Of a stretch of 64,000 nt of DNA, positions 62,078 through 64,000 are shown one piece after another (the first letter of the stretch is position 1; each line of letters starts with the position of its first letter). Where the stretch lies: contig JBJTOK010000030.1 of the NCBI GenBank assembly GCA_046074525.1, positions 21,486-85,485 on the forward strand. Reading direction: 5' to 3'. The notes under the pieces are model-generated. The model was not told the DNA's origin. It worked only from the letters and a program-made list of their open reading frames with translations, and ran no database searches. The stretch comes from JAHEZL01 sp046074525 (GTDB lineage: Bacteria > Bacteroidota > Bacteroidia > Flavobacteriales_C > GCA-002722245). The position numbers were made by a program, and so were the translations under genes.

Positions 62078-62542
62078 TCAAAAGGTTCTGAAATTTGGCC
62101 GGCTGGTCAGCGGAGAAAACGACCAGGGTACCGAACTCAGAATCAGCAAAAGTGCAACAGTGTACCAAATCGCCATGGTTTTATATTTCTCTCGGTCGGT
62201 AGATTTTCGCTTCGCCTTCGCCGAACCTATCGTCAAAAGAATGATGGCTAGCAGCATTATTAAACTGTGCTCCATTCCGAAGAATCGAATTTCTCTTTGA
62301 TGAACTGCGTCTTTAAAGTGATGAAGGAAATAATCAATGATGGGACTGATGAAGTACAAACTAACACCCAGCAGGAGCTGAATGTGCGCAATGCTTGCAG
62401 TCCAGTGTCGCACAGCATTGTCAAATGCACTAAAATTTTTCTTTGCTATCCAACCTTTGTAAGCGCGAAAAATGGCAAAGAGTAAAGAGATGAGCACCAA
62501 CCATCGCAGCAGGGAATGAAAAACCAGGAGAGTAGAATACAT
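62078..62542 (-). CDS. Cytochrome-B-like four-helix membrane protein
   Basis: The start at 62542 (MYSTLLVFHSLLRW) gives 154 residues and is preferred to the upstream start at 62569. Four transmembrane helices are at about 4-24, 45-67, 83-102 and 125-143. Membrane-embedded or adjacent His residues are present in FHSLLRWL, VRHWTASIAHIQLLLG and GMEHSLIML, which could bind heme. The arrangement resembles small CopD/cytochrome-b-like proteins. No adjacent redox genes support a specific role. Confidence 0.6.
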   Translation of the reverse strand: MYSTLLVFHSLLRWLVLISLLFAIFRAYKGWIAKKNFSAFDNAVRHWTASIAHIQLLLGVSLYFISPIIDYFLHHFKDAVHQREIRFFGMEHSLIMLLAIILLTIGSAKAKRKSTDREKYKTMAIWYTVALLLILSSVPWSFSPLTSRPNFRTF

Positions 62543-62655
62543 AATGATTTGACAAATTAGCAACTGCAACTAATTTACGAAAATACCTGCTTTCCATTTG
62601 AATAAATCTGGAGAAATTGTTTATGCAAATGAAAGGCAGTTTAAGCGGAGACTAA

Positions 62656-62687
62656 TTTCACGAAGCATAAGAAAAAAGTTAGTTTTG
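62656..62687 (+). promoter_or_regulatory. Promoter of the DUF3592-like gene, nearly leaderless
   Basis: TTTC (62656-62659), a 20-base spacer and TAGTTTTG (62680-62687), an exact TAnnTTTG match. The ATG at 62695 is only 7 bases downstream, so the transcript would have a leader of a few bases at most. Confidence 0.5.
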
Positions 62688-62694
62688 TTCAATC

Positions 62695-63150
62695 ATGGAG
62701 TGGTTTAAAGATTTCACCCTGCAAAGGTACCTTGTATGTTGTATAACCGCATTACTTATGCCTCTGCTGGTAATATTTCCATTGTTGGTGAATGGAGAAT
62801 ATACGGAAGGTGTTTGTGTAAATCATTATGCAAGCAAGGGCAGAAGATCAAAATTCATCTTGAGCATAGTTGAGTTTAAGTCAAAGGACAACTACATTTA
62901 TCATTCAATAGCAATAGATAATTTCATCAAAAATGGCGAAAAGGTAACTGTTGTTTACGACGCATCAGACCCGCAAGACAACCAAATACTCACCTTCACC
63001 TCTATTTACCTGAGTTTATGGAGTATATTATCGGGAATAGCGCTTGTAATCTGTACAGCTTTGTATTATGCAGCACGGGATGATAAATATGAGCGTGCTC
63101 AGAAAAACAAATGGACTTTTAAAAATCCATGGAAGAGAAAAAATTCATAA
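62695..63150 (+). CDS. DUF3592-like membrane protein
   Basis: A 151-residue protein with two membrane helices: about 13-32 (CCITALLMPLLVIFPLLV) and 100-122 (SILSGIALVICTALYYA). A small beta domain at about 40-90 in between (EGVCVNHYAS, KVTVVYDASDPQDNQIL) resembles the DUF3592 layout. The C-terminal tail is basic. The function is unknown. The start is chosen by the promoter distance and by the N-terminal helix. Confidence 0.65.
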   Translation: MEWFKDFTLQRYLVCCITALLMPLLVIFPLLVNGEYTEGVCVNHYASKGRRSKFILSIVEFKSKDNYIYHSIAIDNFIKNGEKVTVVYDASDPQDNQILTFTSIYLSLWSILSGIALVICTALYYAARDDKYERAQKNKWTFKNPWKRKNS

Positions 63151-63294
63151 AGAGTTGACAGGAGAAATATTATAATTGAATGTGGATTTAGGAAAAGCAG
63201 CCTGAGCTAGGAGGGTGAAATGAATAAATTTGAAATGCTGCCATAAAATACATCTGTATTACTTGCAGTATAGAAACAAGAAAGATACGGTCAT

Positions 63295-63873
63295 ATGACT
63301 AGATTAATTACTATTCCAACAATCGAATTTAAAACAGCCAAGACATTTGAAACTTGGCTGGCAAAGAATCACGATAGCTCAAAAGGTATTTGGCTCAAAA
63401 TATTCAAGAAGGATTCCGGGAAGCAGACAATTAGTTATGCAGAAGCCCTTGATGTAGCGCTTTGCTATGGTTGGATTGATGGTCAAAGGAAATCCTATGA
63501 TGAAGAAGCGTGGCTGCAAAAGTTTTGTCCACGCAGAGCAAAAAGTATTTGGTCTAAAATAAATACTGAGCATGTTGAAAGATTAATCAATGAAGGCAGA
63601 ATGACAAGGGCAGGCTTAGATGTTGTTGAAAGAGCCAAATTAGACGGTAGTTGGGAGAATGCCTACGATTCCCCAAGCAAAACCAAAATACCTGAAGACT
63701 TCATGAAGGAACTCAGCAAGAATAAAAAAGCCGAAGCTTTTTTTAACGGTCTCAACAAGACTAATCTGTTCTCTATTGGATTCCGTCTTCAAACCGCAAA
63801 AAAGCAAGAAACAAGAGAGAAACGAATGAAGGAGATTATTGCAATGTTGACAAAAGGGGAAAAATTTCATTAA
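63295..63873 (+). CDS. YdeI/OmpD-associated family protein
   Basis: A 192-residue protein with an N-terminal YdeI domain: ETWLAKNHDSSKGIWLKIFKK, ISYAEALDVALCYGWIDGQRKSYDEE and the RRAKSIWSKINTEHVERLI segment. The C-terminal half carries ENAYDSPSKTKIPEDF, AFFNGLNKTNLFSIGFRLQTAKKQETREKR, the DUF1801/OmpD-associated pattern. Some members affect bacteriocin susceptibility or membrane protein content; the mechanism is not established. Length is normal. Confidence 0.88.
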   Translation: MTRLITIPTIEFKTAKTFETWLAKNHDSSKGIWLKIFKKDSGKQTISYAEALDVALCYGWIDGQRKSYDEEAWLQKFCPRRAKSIWSKINTEHVERLINEGRMTRAGLDVVERAKLDGSWENAYDSPSKTKIPEDFMKELSKNKKAEAFFNGLNKTNLFSIGFRLQTAKKQETREKRMKEIIAMLTKGEKFH

Positions 63874-64000
63874 ATAATTCAAGTTGCTATTTTATAAAGT
63901 TGTTTAATTGTAAGGCAAAAATAAAAAGCATCAACTTCATTAAGAAGCCATTGATAGTAACAGCATGAATGGCTCTTGGAAATAACTTTTTAATATCGCT

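Overview
The window is a chromosome segment of a member of the Bacteroidota. The evidence is the promoter style (TTTG near -33, 19-21 nt, TAnnTTTG near -7, seen upstream of several genes), a short primary sigma factor lacking region 1.1, a type IX secretion (T9SS) sorting-domain protein, an ECF sigma/FecR/STN cassette, a TonB-receptor-like outer-membrane protein with a carboxypeptidase-regulatory-like N-terminus, and many DUF families typical of the phylum. I would guess Chitinophagales or a neighbouring order, but the sequence alone does not settle that. No rRNA, tRNA or CRISPR array was found.

Layout. 1-3.2 kb: end of an unknown gene, a cupin, a secreted leucine-rich-repeat protein and the primary sigma factor. 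3.4-3.6 kb: a gene-free transcription unit with its own promoter and terminator, a candidate 6S-like RNA. 3.6-8.8 kb: an outer-membrane beta-barrel receptor and aconitase. 8.9-14.6 kb: a four-gene operon of two paralogous outer-membrane-type proteins and two DUF3857/transglutaminase-like proteins, one with and one without a catalytic triad. 14.7-15.9 kb: a small oxidase-subunit-I-like membrane protein and a secreted protein.

16.24-21.70 kb is a 5.4-kb genomic island inserted inside an ORF6N-domain gene. The 20-bp duplicated site lies in a near-perfect palindrome of that gene. The island carries a tyrosine integrase with an unexpected RadA-like C-terminal extension, then HsdM, a long DUF1016-family PD-(D/E)XK nuclease and a truncated HsdS, all on the minus strand, with no HsdR.

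22-47 kb is mostly core and housekeeping: Pgi, a fructosamine-kinase-family protein, methyltransferases, HemE, a J-domain membrane protein, a T9SS beta-helix protein, a two-gene helical cassette of unknown function (31.3-33.5 kb), an FAD oxidoreductase, a YARHG-domain protein, a U32 peptidase-family protein, a 241-bp nested inverted-repeat element (42.1-42.3 kb), a SIMPL protein, small membrane proteins and a Crp-type regulator.

47.2-52.6 kb: an ECF sigma/anti-sigma operon whose outer-membrane partner is a surface-repeat protein with an STN domain instead of a TonB receptor, followed by a paralogue and a DUF2807 lipoprotein. 52.6-59.9 kb: HslR, an EamA transporter, a protein consisting of little more than a T9SS-like domain, a formyltransferase and three tandem tail-collar-domain proteins. 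60-62 kb: a pterin locus (PTPS, FolE, DUF2452) divergent from an SRPBCC protein, with two overlapping promoters and a perfect 11-bp dyad between them. This is probably one regulatory unit; light control by a MerR/LitR-type regulator is an inference. The window ends with small membrane proteins and a YdeI-family protein.
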